Part shown: positions 52,854 to 62,288 of the stretch, piece by piece
Position numbering within the stretch: position 1 is the stretch's first letter
Layout of the letters: the number at the start of each line of letters is the position of its first letter
DNA from: Xanthomonas prunicola
GTDB lineage: Bacteria > Pseudomonadota > Gammaproteobacteria > Xanthomonadales > Xanthomonadaceae
DNA: 64,000 bases
Assembly (NCBI RefSeq): GCF_002846205.1
Contig: NZ_PHKV01000012.1
Span: 1 to 64,000, forward strand
Reading direction: 5' to 3'
Made by a program: the position numbers and the translations under genes
The notes under the pieces: model-generated
The model's input: only the letters and a program-made list of their open reading frames with translations
Told to the model about the DNA's origin: nothing
The model's database searches: none

Positions 52854-54245
52854 TCACCGCTGCGGCGGCGGAAACCGGATCTCCACGCGCAATCCGCCAT
52901 GCGCCCCATGGCAGAACACCAGCTTCGCGCTGTGGCGCTGAGCGACGCCCTGCACGATCGCCAGGCCCAGTCCGCAACCGTCGCCGCGCATGCCCGGCAC
53001 ACGAAAGAAACGCTCGCCCAGCCGGCCCAGCAGCACGTCCGGGACGCCGGGGCCGTCGTCCTCCACGCTCAACACCACTGCGTGGGCCAGCGCGACCAGG
53101 CCCACGGTGACGCTGCAGCCGCGGCCGGCATACCGCAGTGCGTTGTCGATCAGGTTATCCAGCAGTTCCTGCAGCCCCAGCGGATCGCCGATCACCACCA
53201 GAGCGGCGTCTTCGCTGTCGGCCTGATAGCCCAGGTCCACGTCGGCGGCCAGCGCATCGGGCACGCGCGCGGCCACCGCCTCGGGGATCAACCGGTACAA
53301 CGGCACCGGCATCGAGGCCTCATCGCGATGGTGCGGCGATTGCGCGCGGCTCAATGCCAGCAGCTGGCTGGCGGCGCGCGCCGCGCGCGCGGTCAACTGC
53401 TGGATCTGCAACAGCGCCGCATGGGTTTGCTCTGGATCGGCACCCATCGCGCGCTCGGCATGCAGTTGCAGCCCCGCCAGCGGAGTCCGCAACTGATGCG
53501 CGGCATCGGCGATGAAACGCTCGTGCAACTGCACGGTATCGCGCACGCGCACGAACAGCGCGTCCAGGGTCAGGGTGAGCGGCAGGATTTCCTGCGGGAC
53601 GTCCGGCCCGCTGACCGGCGCCAATGCCTGTTCGCGCGCGGCCAGGCGCTCGGTCAGCGGACGCAGCACCCGCAGACCATGGTTGACGCCCAGCCACACC
53701 AGCGCCATCACCGCGATGATCAGCACTGTCTGCACGGGCAAGGTCAGCCACAGCACATTGCGCGCACTGCGCTGGCGATCGATCAACGACTCGGCGATGG
53801 TCACCGTCAGCACGTCGCCGGCATCGTAGGGCGAAGGCATCGCCACCGATGCCGCGCGCAGCCTGCGCACGCCGTCGTCGACCGAGTACAGCACCGGCGG
53901 TTTGCCCAGCGCCGGCTGGCGCATGCCGTGCAGCCCGGTATCCCCGTAGTGCCACCCTTCGCGGCGGCTGAAGACCGCGAAATAATTCGCCCCGTCCGGG
54001 TCGTAACGCAGCAGGAACTGCGCTTGCGCCGACAGGCTGCGCCGTTCGGGCGACTGCCGCAGCAGCGCAGTGAGCGCCTGCAGGTCGTCGGCCAGATTCT
54101 TGTCGTGCACGCGATTGGCATAGCCCAGCGCCATGCGATAGGTCACCGCCGCATCGATCGCCAGCAGCACCAGCATCGGCACCGCCAGGAACAGCAGCAG
54201 GCGTCGGCGCAGGCTGGGCCGCGCCAGGGTCCGCTTAGCCCTCAT
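52854..54245 (-). CDS. Sensor histidine kinase (TctE/QseC-like)
   Basis: A 463-residue inner-membrane kinase. Helices near residues 15-35 and 168-188 flank a periplasmic sensor domain, followed by a HAMP-like region. His250 is the phospho-acceptor (FIADAAHQLRTPLAG). The ATPase has N (DNLIDNALRY), G1 (EDDGPGVP) and G2 (GCGLGLAIV) boxes. The sensor part (double-PAS/dCache-like, QSPERRSLSAQAQFLLRYDPDGANYF) is typical of tricarboxylate-type TctE kinases. The signal is unknown. The start overlaps the regulator stop by 11 bases. Confidence 0.9.
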   Translation of the reverse strand: MRAKRTLARPSLRRRLLLFLAVPMLVLLAIDAAVTYRMALGYANRVHDKNLADDLQALTALLRQSPERRSLSAQAQFLLRYDPDGANYFAVFSRREGWHYGDTGLHGMRQPALGKPPVLYSVDDGVRRLRAASVAMPSPYDAGDVLTVTIAESLIDRQRSARNVLWLTLPVQTVLIIAVMALVWLGVNHGLRVLRPLTERLAAREQALAPVSGPDVPQEILPLTLTLDALFVRVRDTVQLHERFIADAAHQLRTPLAGLQLHAERAMGADPEQTHAALLQIQQLTARAARAASQLLALSRAQSPHHRDEASMPVPLYRLIPEAVAARVPDALAADVDLGYQADSEDAALVVIGDPLGLQELLDNLIDNALRYAGRGCSVTVGLVALAHAVVLSVEDDGPGVPDVLLGRLGERFFRVPGMRGDGCGLGLAIVQGVAQRHSAKLVFCHGAHGGLRVEIRFPPPQR

Positions 54246-54924
54246 CGTCGCCGTCCTGGCGCTCCTGCAACAGATACCCCAAGCCGCGGATGGTGCGGAT
54301 ACCCACGCCGCTGCCGTGCAGCTTGCGGCGGAGTCGGTGCATTGCGATATCCAGGCCGTTGTCGCTGATCTCTTCGTCCCAACCGCACAGCGCTTCCACC
54401 AACTGGGCGCGGTTGGTCACACGATCAGCGCGCGTGGCCAGTGCACCGAGCAGCCCGTATTCGCGTGCGGTCAACTCCAGCGCCTGCGTATCGATCCAGG
54501 CGCGGCGTCCAGTCAGGTCCAAGCGCAGGCGCCCCAGGCGCAACTCCGGCGTCCCCTGGCTGATGGCCCGCCGCAACACCGAGCGCACCCGCGCCTGGAA
54601 CTCCTCCAACGCGAACGGCTTGACCAGGTAATCGTCTGCGCCCAGATCCAGCACGCGCACGCGTTCATGCAGGGCTTCGCGCGCACTGATCACCAGCACT
54701 GGCGTGGTGGCCCCGCGCTCGCGCAAACGCTGCAACACGCGCACGCCATCCATGTCGCCAAGCAGGCCCAAGTCCAGCACCAGCAGCTGGTAGTCGGTGC
54801 CCCGCAGCGCCGCATCGGCCTGGCTGCCATCGTCGACGTGATCCACTACGTGGCCATGCTGGCGCAGCGTCGCAACCACCGCGTCGGCGATCGACGGTTC
54901 GTCCTCGGCAATCAGCACCCGCAT
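54235..54924 (-). CDS. OmpR/PhoB-family response regulator (TctD/QseB-like)
   Basis: A 229-residue regulator. The receiver domain holds the phospho-aspartate Asp51 (LVLDLGLLG), the acidic pair near residues 7-8 (AEDEP) and the lysine in DDYLVKPF. The C-terminal winged helix (about 130-225) contains LTAREYGLLGALATRADRV and IRTIRGLGYLL, the OmpR-type DNA-binding pattern. The start is the ATG at 54924; upstream codons are not conserved. Translationally coupled to its kinase. Confidence 0.93.
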   Translation of the reverse strand: MRVLIAEDEPSIADAVVATLRQHGHVVDHVDDGSQADAALRGTDYQLLVLDLGLLGDMDGVRVLQRLRERGATTPVLVISAREALHERVRVLDLGADDYLVKPFALEEFQARVRSVLRRAISQGTPELRLGRLRLDLTGRRAWIDTQALELTAREYGLLGALATRADRVTNRAQLVEALCGWDEEISDNGLDIAMHRLRRKLHGSGVGIRTIRGLGYLLQERQDGDDEG

Positions 54925-55245
54925 GTCGGGCGCCTCGCAGAGGCATATCGCAACGCAACGACGGCAGGGCGATCGACGAATGCGCGCGGCGGCACGAGCC
55001 ATAACCTGAATGAGTAATATGGCCACCATACCGCCATCGCAGCATGACGTCTGCATGGCCGCGCGCTGCAAATTGAGCGGGCATTTATCCTGCAACGCGG
55101 TATGCCGTTTGGCGCGCGCTGCAGGCGAGTGCGTTGCCTGCGTGTGCCTCTCGCTGTTTCCATGCATGCCGCGCGCCGGCGCATGCCGACTCACATGCAG
55201 CATCGCACGTCATGCTGCAGCGCTTGCGCACAACCGGGAAGACAC
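54925..55245. other. Region between the response regulator and the sRNA
   Basis: About 320 bases between the sX13-like terminator and the regulator start. It must contain the promoter of the two-component operon (minus). An AT-rich segment with the TAATAT sequence near 55014-55019 is a possible promoter element. No gene was recognised. Confidence 0.4.
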
Positions 55246-55285
55246 AAATAAAAAGCCCCGCAGACCAGGGGGAGGTCGGCGGGGC
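55246..55285 (-). terminator. Intrinsic terminator of the sX13-like sRNA
   Basis: On the minus strand a GCCCCGC/GCGGGGC-type stem (55255-55285, with an inner GACC/GGTC stem and a C-rich loop CTCCCCCT) is followed by UUUUUAUUU (55254-55246). This is a textbook rho-independent terminator. It is also the 3' hairpin of the small RNA and may end polA read-through. Confidence 0.85.
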
Positions 55286-55370
55286 CAGGGAACGGAAACT
55301 TGGGGAGGAGTTTCCGCTCCGAGATCTGCTCCAGGGGATGGGAGAGATCTGCCGACAGGCGTTGCGCCCG
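55250..55370 (-). ncRNA. sX13: sX13-type small RNA
   Basis: Three stem-loops are visible on the minus strand. SL1 (55322-55350) has an AGATCT/AGATCT stem with TCCCATCCCC in the loop. SL2 (55294-55315) has GGAAACT/AGTTTCC with CCTCCCC in the loop. SL3 is the terminator, with a CTCCCCC loop. Exposed C-rich loops in three stems, a length near 120, and a place downstream of polA all match sX13, the Xanthomonas sRNA known for virulence control. Spot 42 in E. coli and ErsA in Pseudomonas also lie beside polA. A TTATGT -10-like element (55378-55383) lies about eight bases before the inferred start. Ends are estimated to within a few bases. Confidence 0.8.
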
Positions 55371-55536
55371 TCGAGGGACATAACACCATTTTCCACATTG
55401 ATAGATCGTGAAGATAACTGTTAAAAAAATGTAGAATTTAGCGCTTATTCATTCCGTCAAATCAGCTGAATTCGGATTATGTCCACACGGATTATTGCTG
55501 ATCTACGTATTCAGCATAGCAGCGGCATTGGCTCCG

Positions 55537-58338
55537 TCAGTGCGCCTCATCCCAGTTATCGCCCACGCCCGAATCCACCACCAGCGGCACGCGTAATTCA
55601 GCCGCAGCGGCCATGCGCGTGGTGACTTCGCTCAGCAGTGTGTCGACGAAATCGACATCGGCTTCGAATACCAGTTCGTCGTGCACCTGCAAAATCATCT
55701 TCGCGCGTTGTGCGTGGTCGGCGATCCAGCCATCCACGCTGACCATGGCGCGCTTGATGATGTCGGCGGCAGTGCCCTGCATCGGCGCGTTGATCGCGGC
55801 GCGCTCGGCGCCGGCACGCTGGCCCTGGCTGCCGGCGTTGATGAAGTCCAGATACAGCCGACGGCCGAACACGGTTTCCACGTAGCCCTTGTCGCGCGCC
55901 TGCTGGCGGGTGGTTTCCATGAAGTCGCGCACGCCGGGGTAGCGGCTGAAGTACAGCGCGATGTAGTCCTGCGCTTCGCCACGGCCAATGCCGAGCTGGC
56001 GGGCCAGACCGAACGCGCTCATGCCGTACATCAGGCCGAAGTTGATCGCCTTGGCGGCGCGGCGCTCGTCGCCGCTGACGGTGTCGATGGTGCGGCCGAA
56101 CACCTCGGCGGCGGTGGCGCGGTGCACGTCGGCGCCGGATTCGAACGCGCCCACCAGGCCGGGGTCGCCGGACAGGTGGGCCATGATGCGCAGCTCGATC
56201 TGCGAGTAGTCGCAGGCGATCAGCTTGCGTCCGGGCGGTGCGACGAAAGCGCGGCGGATGCGGCGGCCGTCCTCGGTGCGGATCGGGATGTTCTGCAGGT
56301 TGGGATCGGACGATGACAAGCGCCCGGTGGCGGCGCCGGCCTGGTGGTAGCTGGTGTGCACGCGCCCGGACTGCGGGTGGATCATCTCCGGCAGCTTGTC
56401 GGTATAGGTGCTGCGCAGCTTGGCCAGGCCGCGGTACTCCAGGATCACCCGCGGCAGCTCGTGCTGGTCGGCGATGGCTTCCAGCGCCTCTTCGTTGGTC
56501 GAGGGCTGGCCCTTGGGCGTCTTGACCACGGCGGGGAGCTTGAGCTCGTCGAACAGCAGCGCCTGCAGCTGCTTGGGCGAATCCAGGTTGAAGCTGCGCC
56601 CGGCCAGCTCGGTGGCCTTCTGCTGGGCGGCGAGCATGCGCTTGGACAGGTCTGCGCTCTGGCGGCGCAGTTCGGCCGCGTCCACGCACACGCCGTTGGC
56701 TTCGATGCGGGCCAGCACTTCCACCAGCGGCATCTCGATCCCGCGGTAAACGCGCTCCAGGCCCGGTTCGGCAGCCAGCCTGGGGCCGAGCACCTGGTGC
56801 AGGCGCAGGGTGATGTCGGCGTCCTCGGCGGCGTAGCGGGTGGCGTCGTCCAGGCTGATCTGGGCGAACGGGATCTGCTTGGCGCCCTTGCCGCAGACGT
56901 CCTCGTATTTGACCGTGTCATAGCCCAGGTAACGCTTGGCCAGGCTGTCCATGTCGTGGCGGGCGCTGCCGGAATTGAGCACGAAGCTCTCCAGCAGGGT
57001 GTCGTCGGCGTAGCCGGCCAGCTCCACACCATGTCGGCGCATCACGTGCAGGTCGTACTTGCCATGCTGGCCGAGTTTGCGCACGGCGGGATCGGTGAGC
57101 AGCGGCGCCAGTTGCGCCAGCGCCTGGCTGCGGTCGAGCTGAATCGGGGCGCCGGGAAAGTTATGGCCGAACGGCAGATATGCCGCCTCGCCAGGCTCGG
57201 CGGCCACGCTAAGGCCGATCAGATCGGCCTGCAGCGGGTCCAGGCTGTCGGTTTCGGTATCGAAGGCGAACTGGCCGGCGGCGCGCAGGCGCGCGATCCA
57301 GCTGTCGAGCTGTTCCTGGGTCAGGATGGTGGCGTACTGGCCGGGCGCCGACAGCGCGGGGTCCAGGTCCACCGGGGCGCTGACCGGGCCGGACACGAAG
57401 CCGGTGCCGCGCGCGCGGCCGGGTTCGGTGCGGGCGCTGGCAGCGGCGGCTCCCAACGGCATCGGCTCTGTCAGCAGGCCGGCCTGGGCGGCTGCACCGC
57501 CGAGTTCGCGCAGCGCCTGCGTGAAGCCGTAGCGCGCGTACAGCACCGCCAGCGTTTCCGTGTTCGGCTCACGCAGGTCCAGCGCGCGCGGGCCGCTGGC
57601 CAGCGCTACGTCGGTCTTGATGGTGACCAGTTCGCGGTTGAGCGGCAGCCGTGGCAATGCGGCGCGCAGGTTGTCGCCGATTTTGCCCTTGATCTTGTCG
57701 GCGTTGGCGATCACCCCATCGAGCGAGTCGTATTCGGCCAGCCATTTGGCGGCAGTCTTGGGGCCGCACTTCTCCACGCCGGGCACGTTGTCGACGGTGT
57801 CGCCCATCAGCGCCAGCAGGTCGACGATCTGATCGGGACGCACGCCGAACTTGGCGATCACCGCAGCGTCCGAATCCATGCGGCTGCCGCTCATGGTGTT
57901 GACCAGCTCGATGCCCGGGCGCACCAGCTGGGCGAAGTCCTTGTCGCCGGTGGAGATGGTCACGCTCAGGCCATCGGCGGCGGCCTGCAGGGCCAGTGTG
58001 CCGATCACATCGTCCGCTTCCACGCCGTCGATGCACAGGATGTCGATGCCCAACGCATGCACGATGTCGCACATCGGCTGCACCTGCGCGCGCAGATCGT
58101 CGGGCATCGAGGGACGGTTGGCCTTGTAGTCGGCATACAAGTCATCACGAAAGGTCTTGCCGGGCGCATCCACCACGAACGCGACGTACGCGGGGCGTTC
58201 CTTCAAAGTGGCGCGCAGCATGTTGACCACGCCGAACAAGGCGCCAGTGGGCTCGCCCTGGGCATTGGTCAGCGGCGGAAGCGCGTGGAACGCGCGGTAC
58301 AGGTAACTGGACCCGTCGATCAGGACTAATCTGCTCAT
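55537..58338 (-). CDS. polA: DNA polymerase I
   Basis: PolA (933 residues) fills gaps and removes RNA primers. The 5'-nuclease domain (about 1-290) contains GVEADDVIGTLA and GDTVDNVPGV. The 3'-5' exonuclease appears active: FDTETDSLD (Asp/Glu pair) and YAAEDADITL (YxxxD) are kept. The polymerase shows motif A (CDYSQIELRIMAHLS), motif B (RRAAKAINFGLMYG) and motif C (QVHDELVFE). The start is the ATG at 58338, divergent from the DUF2782 lipoprotein. The sX13-type RNA is encoded 166 bases beyond its stop codon, in an AT-rich spacer. Confidence 0.97.
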   Translation of the reverse strand: MSRLVLIDGSSYLYRAFHALPPLTNAQGEPTGALFGVVNMLRATLKERPAYVAFVVDAPGKTFRDDLYADYKANRPSMPDDLRAQVQPMCDIVHALGIDILCIDGVEADDVIGTLALQAAADGLSVTISTGDKDFAQLVRPGIELVNTMSGSRMDSDAAVIAKFGVRPDQIVDLLALMGDTVDNVPGVEKCGPKTAAKWLAEYDSLDGVIANADKIKGKIGDNLRAALPRLPLNRELVTIKTDVALASGPRALDLREPNTETLAVLYARYGFTQALRELGGAAAQAGLLTEPMPLGAAAASARTEPGRARGTGFVSGPVSAPVDLDPALSAPGQYATILTQEQLDSWIARLRAAGQFAFDTETDSLDPLQADLIGLSVAAEPGEAAYLPFGHNFPGAPIQLDRSQALAQLAPLLTDPAVRKLGQHGKYDLHVMRRHGVELAGYADDTLLESFVLNSGSARHDMDSLAKRYLGYDTVKYEDVCGKGAKQIPFAQISLDDATRYAAEDADITLRLHQVLGPRLAAEPGLERVYRGIEMPLVEVLARIEANGVCVDAAELRRQSADLSKRMLAAQQKATELAGRSFNLDSPKQLQALLFDELKLPAVVKTPKGQPSTNEEALEAIADQHELPRVILEYRGLAKLRSTYTDKLPEMIHPQSGRVHTSYHQAGAATGRLSSSDPNLQNIPIRTEDGRRIRRAFVAPPGRKLIACDYSQIELRIMAHLSGDPGLVGAFESGADVHRATAAEVFGRTIDTVSGDERRAAKAINFGLMYGMSAFGLARQLGIGRGEAQDYIALYFSRYPGVRDFMETTRQQARDKGYVETVFGRRLYLDFINAGSQGQRAGAERAAINAPMQGTAADIIKRAMVSVDGWIADHAQRAKMILQVHDELVFEADVDFVDTLLSEVTTRMAAAAELRVPLVVDSGVGDNWDEAH

Positions 58339-58414
58339 GACCCAATTCTACGCTGCACACTCACGGCACACTGCGCCAGCGCATACTGGCCGACGATCAA
58401 CATGGACAACGACA

Positions 58415-58705
58415 ATGAAGAGAGCACATCTTTTGCTGCTGCCGTTTCTGCTGCTGGGCGGCTGCGCCACCAATGGCAGCGACCGCGCCGGTGGCGAGAT
58501 CCCGGCTGGCGCCGATGTCACCAGCAAAACCATGGCTAACGGCGACAAGGTCGACGAATACCGCGTCAACGGCCAGCTGGAAATGGTGCGGGTCACGCCA
58601 ACGCGCGGCGCGCCCTACTTCCTGTACGACCGCGACCACGACGGGCATACCGATGCGGAGAAGGACAAGGTCAACAAGGTGTATTGGAAGCTGTATAGCT
58701 GGTGA
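58415..58705 (+). CDS. DUF2782 lipoprotein
   Basis: A 96-residue protein with a lipoprotein signal (LLLLPFLLLGGCATNGS; the acylated Cys near residue 17). The body has the DUF2782 pattern: MANGDKVDEYRVNGQLEMVRVTPTRGAPYFLYDRDHDGHTD, ending VNKVYWKLYSW. Members sit beside polA in many gammaproteobacteria, but the function is unknown. The ATG at 58415 gives the signal peptide; an upstream frame start at 58337 does not. Probably anchored in the outer membrane or facing the periplasm. Confidence 0.85.
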   Translation: MKRAHLLLLPFLLLGGCATNGSDRAGGEIPAGADVTSKTMANGDKVDEYRVNGQLEMVRVTPTRGAPYFLYDRDHDGHTDAEKDKVNKVYWKLYSW

Positions 58706-58767
58706 TTCGGGAGTGGGATTCGTAGAGCAGAAGCAGGCTTCGAGGCTCGGTGGCGTTGCGTTTTTAT

Positions 58768-59166
58768 CTCCGCTGCGTTGCCGTTAGCCGCAACGGCCCG
58801 CCACCCGCTGGCGGCGCCACTGAGCTGACCGCTCAGCTGCAGGTCGCCGCCGCTGCGCGGACGCAACATGGGGCCGCCATCGACACGGCCGCTGACCAGC
58901 AGGGTGCGGTGGCTGACCAGGCCCAGGCCCTGCGCGCTGAAGTCGCCGGGCACGTCGATGGCGTTGTCGCTGCCGGTGAGCGTGACTGAGCCGGCAGCGC
59001 TGCCGCTGAGCTGACCGGCGCGCAGACTGCCGGCGCGTTGGGCAGTTTCGCGTGATGTGGCGCCCCCTGGCGGACTCGGCTGGCCCACAAACGAACTCGG
59101 CAGGATGGTGCGCAGGGTCACTCCCTGCGCCTGGCGGGCGGCCTCCAGCACCCGGCGGCGTTCAGG
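58768..59166 (-). pseudogene. Fragment resembling a filamentous-haemagglutinin-type adhesin
   Basis: This stretch, read on the minus strand, encodes repeating Gly/Ser/Leu beta-strand units (GSVTLTGSDNAIDV, SGRVDGGPML, GGDLQLSGQLSGAASGW) that look like a piece of a beta-helix adhesin. It has no start or stop of its own that would make a full protein, and the unit pattern ends abruptly. Being just downstream of the kinase operon, it may be what is left of a larger secreted protein controlled by that sigma factor and kinase. The family match is by eye only, so this is tentative. Confidence 0.3.
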
Positions 59167-59253
59167 CGCGCGGCAGGTTGCATCGGCACACGCTGGCAGT
59201 GGCAATGCGCCGCACGATCCAGCGAGGCCGCACGAGCAACCCGACAATGCGGC

Positions 59254-61770
59254 TCAGCGCCGCGCCACCGAGGTGGTGGTCTCTGCGTCCGGCGGCGTTG
59301 CAGGCGTCACCATGGCCAGGGTCTGACGTGCGGCGCGCAGCGGCTCGTCCGCGTTGCCGAAAATGCCGGTGAGAATCTGCAATGCCTGCTGGGCATGATC
59401 GCGCGCCGCCACGGTCTGGCCCAGCCTGCGCTCGGCTTCGGACATGCCGCGCAAGATCTCGGCAGTTTGTGGATGCGCACGCCCCAGCACACGCTCCGAT
59501 GCGGTGAGCGCATCGCGCTGTTCGGCCAACGATGCCTCTACCTGGCCGTCGTCCAGCAACCAGAACGCGTGATTGCTGCGATAGGTGATGGTGGCTGGCG
59601 CATCGTTACCGAAGGCCGCGCGCGCGCGCTCCATCGCTCTGCGGTAATACGGCCCGGCGTCAGCCACCTTGCCCTGTTGCCGCAAGGCGCCGGCCAGGTT
59701 GCCTTCGATCATCAAGGTGTCGGCGGCGTTCTCGCCATACAACGCGCGGGTCACCCGCAGCAGCGGGACGAGTTCGGCTTCGGCACCGGCAAAGTCGCGC
59801 TGCATCAGCAGGAATACCGCAAGGCTATTGCGCATCGTCACCACCAACGGATGCTCCGGCCCGCGCATGGCCATGCGCTCGCGCAGCAGACTACGCTGCA
59901 AGGCGATCGCCGGGACCAGCTGGCCGTTATCGGCCAGCACGGCGGCGTAACTGTTGCCGGCGTCGATGCGCTGGTCCGCGCTGCTGGCTGCATTGGCCAG
60001 CGCAGCGACATAGGCATGCCGGCTTTCTGCCAGCGCATCGTGCATGCGGCCCTGCTCGCGCAGCGCCCACGCCAGGCGCGCACGCAACTCGTTGCCGATG
60101 GCCTGGCGTTGCGCATCGCCGCGCGCTGCCTGCGCCATGGCCTGACGCAACACGCGCTCGGCATCGCCGGGCTTGCCGGCACCGGTGAGCGCCTGGCCCA
60201 GCATGGAAGCCGCCTTCAACGCCGGCAGGCTGCCCGCGCCGGCGGTCTGTTGCGCCAGGGTCTGTGCAATGCGCAGATGCGCCACCGCCTGCGGATAATC
60301 GGCCAGCGCGATGAGCGTGCGGCCCAGCGTCAGTTCCACCTGCGTGCGCGCATCGGGCTGGTCGGCCAGCTCGCGCGCCGCACGCTGCGAGGCCTGCTGC
60401 ATCACGCGCAGCATCAGGGTCTTGTCCAGGTCACGCGCAACGCCGGGGTCCACGCTGGACAACACCGAACTCATGAAATCGCCGGTGACCTGCGCGCGTT
60501 GCGCATCGCGCGCAGCCTGCTGCAGGGACCACAGCGTGGCGCCCAGGCCGGTGACCACGGCAATCGCTGCGAGGCCACCGGCGGCGACGCCGCTGCGATG
60601 ACGCTGGGTGAATTTACGCAGCCGCAGCCAGCGGCTCGCCTGCAAGGCGCGCGGTGGGTAACCATCCAGCCAGCGATGCAGATCGTCCAGTAACGCGGAC
60701 ACCGATGCGTAGCGCGCGCCCGGCTGCGGTTGCAACGCCCGCAGCACGATCGCATCCAGCCCGTCGCGCAGTTGGTCGTGTAATTTTTGATGGGTGGTCG
60801 CGCGTGCCGCACAGATCCGCGCACGTGCGTCGGCGGGTACCGCAGCGACACGCTGCGACGGCGGCTGCGGCAAGCCATCGCTTCCTGCCACCGGCGCCAG
60901 CCCGCAACTCAACTCGTAGAACATCGCCCCTAGTGCGTAGATATCGCTACGCGCGTCCACATCCTGTGCGCCGCGTGCCTGCTCCGGGCTCATATAGCCC
61001 GGCGTGCCGCGATCGTGTGCGGAGGTCATGCCGGGGTTGGCTGCATCGATGGCGATACCGAAGTCGATCACCCCCGGCACCGGCCGCCCATCGATCTCGC
61101 TGACCAGCACGTTGCTGGGTTTGAGGTCGCGATGGATCACGCCCTTCTGGTGCGCGTGCTGCACCGCCTCGCTCACCCGCAGCATCAACAACACGCGCGC
61201 ATGCAGCGACAGGCGGTGTTCGTCGCACCACCAGGTGATCGGATCGCCGCGCAGGTACTCCATCACCAGATACGGCTGGCCGTGCGCGTCGGTGCCCACG
61301 TCGTGAATCTGTGCGATCGCCGGGTGCACCATCTGCGCCAGCAGCCGGCATTCAAATTCGAACAAGGCACGGCCCTGCGCATCCAGCGCATCGGCAGCCA
61401 TCAGTTTGATCGCCACCTCGCGTTCGTACGCGCCATCGGCGCGGTGACCCAGATAGACCTGGCCCATGCCGCCGGCGCCGATCAGGCGATCGATCGCCCA
61501 GGCACCGAAACGCGTGCCGGCCGGTAGTTCCGGCAACGGTCCACGCAATGCGGCGGCGGCCTGTTTCAAGGGTGCACACACGCGCAAGGTGGCCTGCGCT
61601 TCCACCGCCAGCATCGCCAGTAACTGGTCGCCCAGCACCGCATCGTCGCCGGCCCGCGCACGCGCAAACGCCTCACGCTCGGCGGCAGGCAACTGGCAGG
61701 CCTGGTGAAACAAGGCCTCCAAGCGCTGCCAGGAGGTGGCCGCAGGGCTCACAGCTGCGCTGCCAGCCAT
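59254..61770 (-). CDS. Membrane Ser/Thr protein kinase with TPR repeats, partner of the ECF sigma factor
   Basis: An 838-residue protein. Residues about 88-370 are a eukaryotic-like kinase domain: glycine loop IGAGGMGQVYLG, Lys122 (VAIKLM), Asp215 (HRDLKPSN), Asp236 (DFG) and MSPEQARG. One helix lies near residues 388-410. The C-terminal half is about ten tetratricopeptide-like units, outside or inside depending on topology. Kinases encoded beside ECF43-type sigma factors phosphorylate and activate the sigma. The start ATG 61770 overlaps the sigma gene by 22 bases, which supports coupling. Confidence 0.9.
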   Translation of the reverse strand: MAGSAAVSPAATSWQRLEALFHQACQLPAAEREAFARARAGDDAVLGDQLLAMLAVEAQATLRVCAPLKQAAAALRGPLPELPAGTRFGAWAIDRLIGAGGMGQVYLGHRADGAYEREVAIKLMAADALDAQGRALFEFECRLLAQMVHPAIAQIHDVGTDAHGQPYLVMEYLRGDPITWWCDEHRLSLHARVLLMLRVSEAVQHAHQKGVIHRDLKPSNVLVSEIDGRPVPGVIDFGIAIDAANPGMTSAHDRGTPGYMSPEQARGAQDVDARSDIYALGAMFYELSCGLAPVAGSDGLPQPPSQRVAAVPADARARICAARATTHQKLHDQLRDGLDAIVLRALQPQPGARYASVSALLDDLHRWLDGYPPRALQASRWLRLRKFTQRHRSGVAAGGLAAIAVVTGLGATLWSLQQAARDAQRAQVTGDFMSSVLSSVDPGVARDLDKTLMLRVMQQASQRAARELADQPDARTQVELTLGRTLIALADYPQAVAHLRIAQTLAQQTAGAGSLPALKAASMLGQALTGAGKPGDAERVLRQAMAQAARGDAQRQAIGNELRARLAWALREQGRMHDALAESRHAYVAALANAASSADQRIDAGNSYAAVLADNGQLVPAIALQRSLLRERMAMRGPEHPLVVTMRNSLAVFLLMQRDFAGAEAELVPLLRVTRALYGENAADTLMIEGNLAGALRQQGKVADAGPYYRRAMERARAAFGNDAPATITYRSNHAFWLLDDGQVEASLAEQRDALTASERVLGRAHPQTAEILRGMSEAERRLGQTVAARDHAQQALQILTGIFGNADEPLRAARQTLAMVTPATPPDAETTTSVARR

Positions 61771-62288
61771 ACCCGGGCAAAGCGCAGATCGCGCTCCAGC
61801 GTGGGCACCGACACCTCCAGCTGCTCGGCCGCTTCGGCCACGCTGAAACCCACCAGTTCGGTCAACGCGAATGCTTTGGCCTTGCGCTCATCGACCTGGG
61901 CCAGCTTGTCGAAGGCATCGGCCACCAGCATCAATGCCTCCGGCCGCGCTGCGCCATCGGACAGGCTGATGGTCAGTGTCACCGCTTGTCCCAAGCGCTT
62001 GGCGCTGGCCTGCTGCCGGGCCAGATCCACCAGCAAATGGCGCATCTGCAGCGCCGCCACCGAATAGAAATGCGCCCGCGAACGAAAAGCCTGCTGGCCC
62101 TGCTCCAGCCGCATCCACGCCTCATGCACCAGCTCGGTGGCTTGCAACCCGGCACGCGCATCGCGCCGCAGTTCGCGCAGTGCGGTGCCCCGCAGCACCT
62201 CATAGACTTGGCGCGCCAATGCGTCGCCCGCGCCGGGTTCGTCGCGCTGCCAGGCCTGCAACAACTCAGTGATCGGCAGCTCGGACAT
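61749..62288 (-). CDS. ECF sigma factor (TIGR02999/ECF43-type)
   Basis: A 179-residue sigma factor with region 2 (residues about 45-85, LQATELVHEAWMRLEQGQQAFRSRAHFYSVAALQM) and region 4 (about 130-175, VDERKAKAFALTELVGFSVAEAAEQLEVSVPTLERDL). It belongs to the group that is encoded with Ser/Thr kinases and lacks an anti-sigma gene. Target promoters are unknown. The ATG at 62288 fits the family; a longer frame to 62363 is not conserved. It is the first gene of the operon, and the kinase gene overlaps its end. Confidence 0.88.
   Translation of the reverse strand: MSELPITELLQAWQRDEPGAGDALARQVYEVLRGTALRELRRDARAGLQATELVHEAWMRLEQGQQAFRSRAHFYSVAALQMRHLLVDLARQQASAKRLGQAVTLTISLSDGAARPEALMLVADAFDKLAQVDERKAKAFALTELVGFSVAEAAEQLEVSVPTLERDLRFARVWLAAQL

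Noticed and set aside
56344-58329. A 661-codon plus-strand frame antisense to polA
   Set aside because: It lies entirely opposite polA, with no family match and no plausible ribosome site; typical high-GC shadow.
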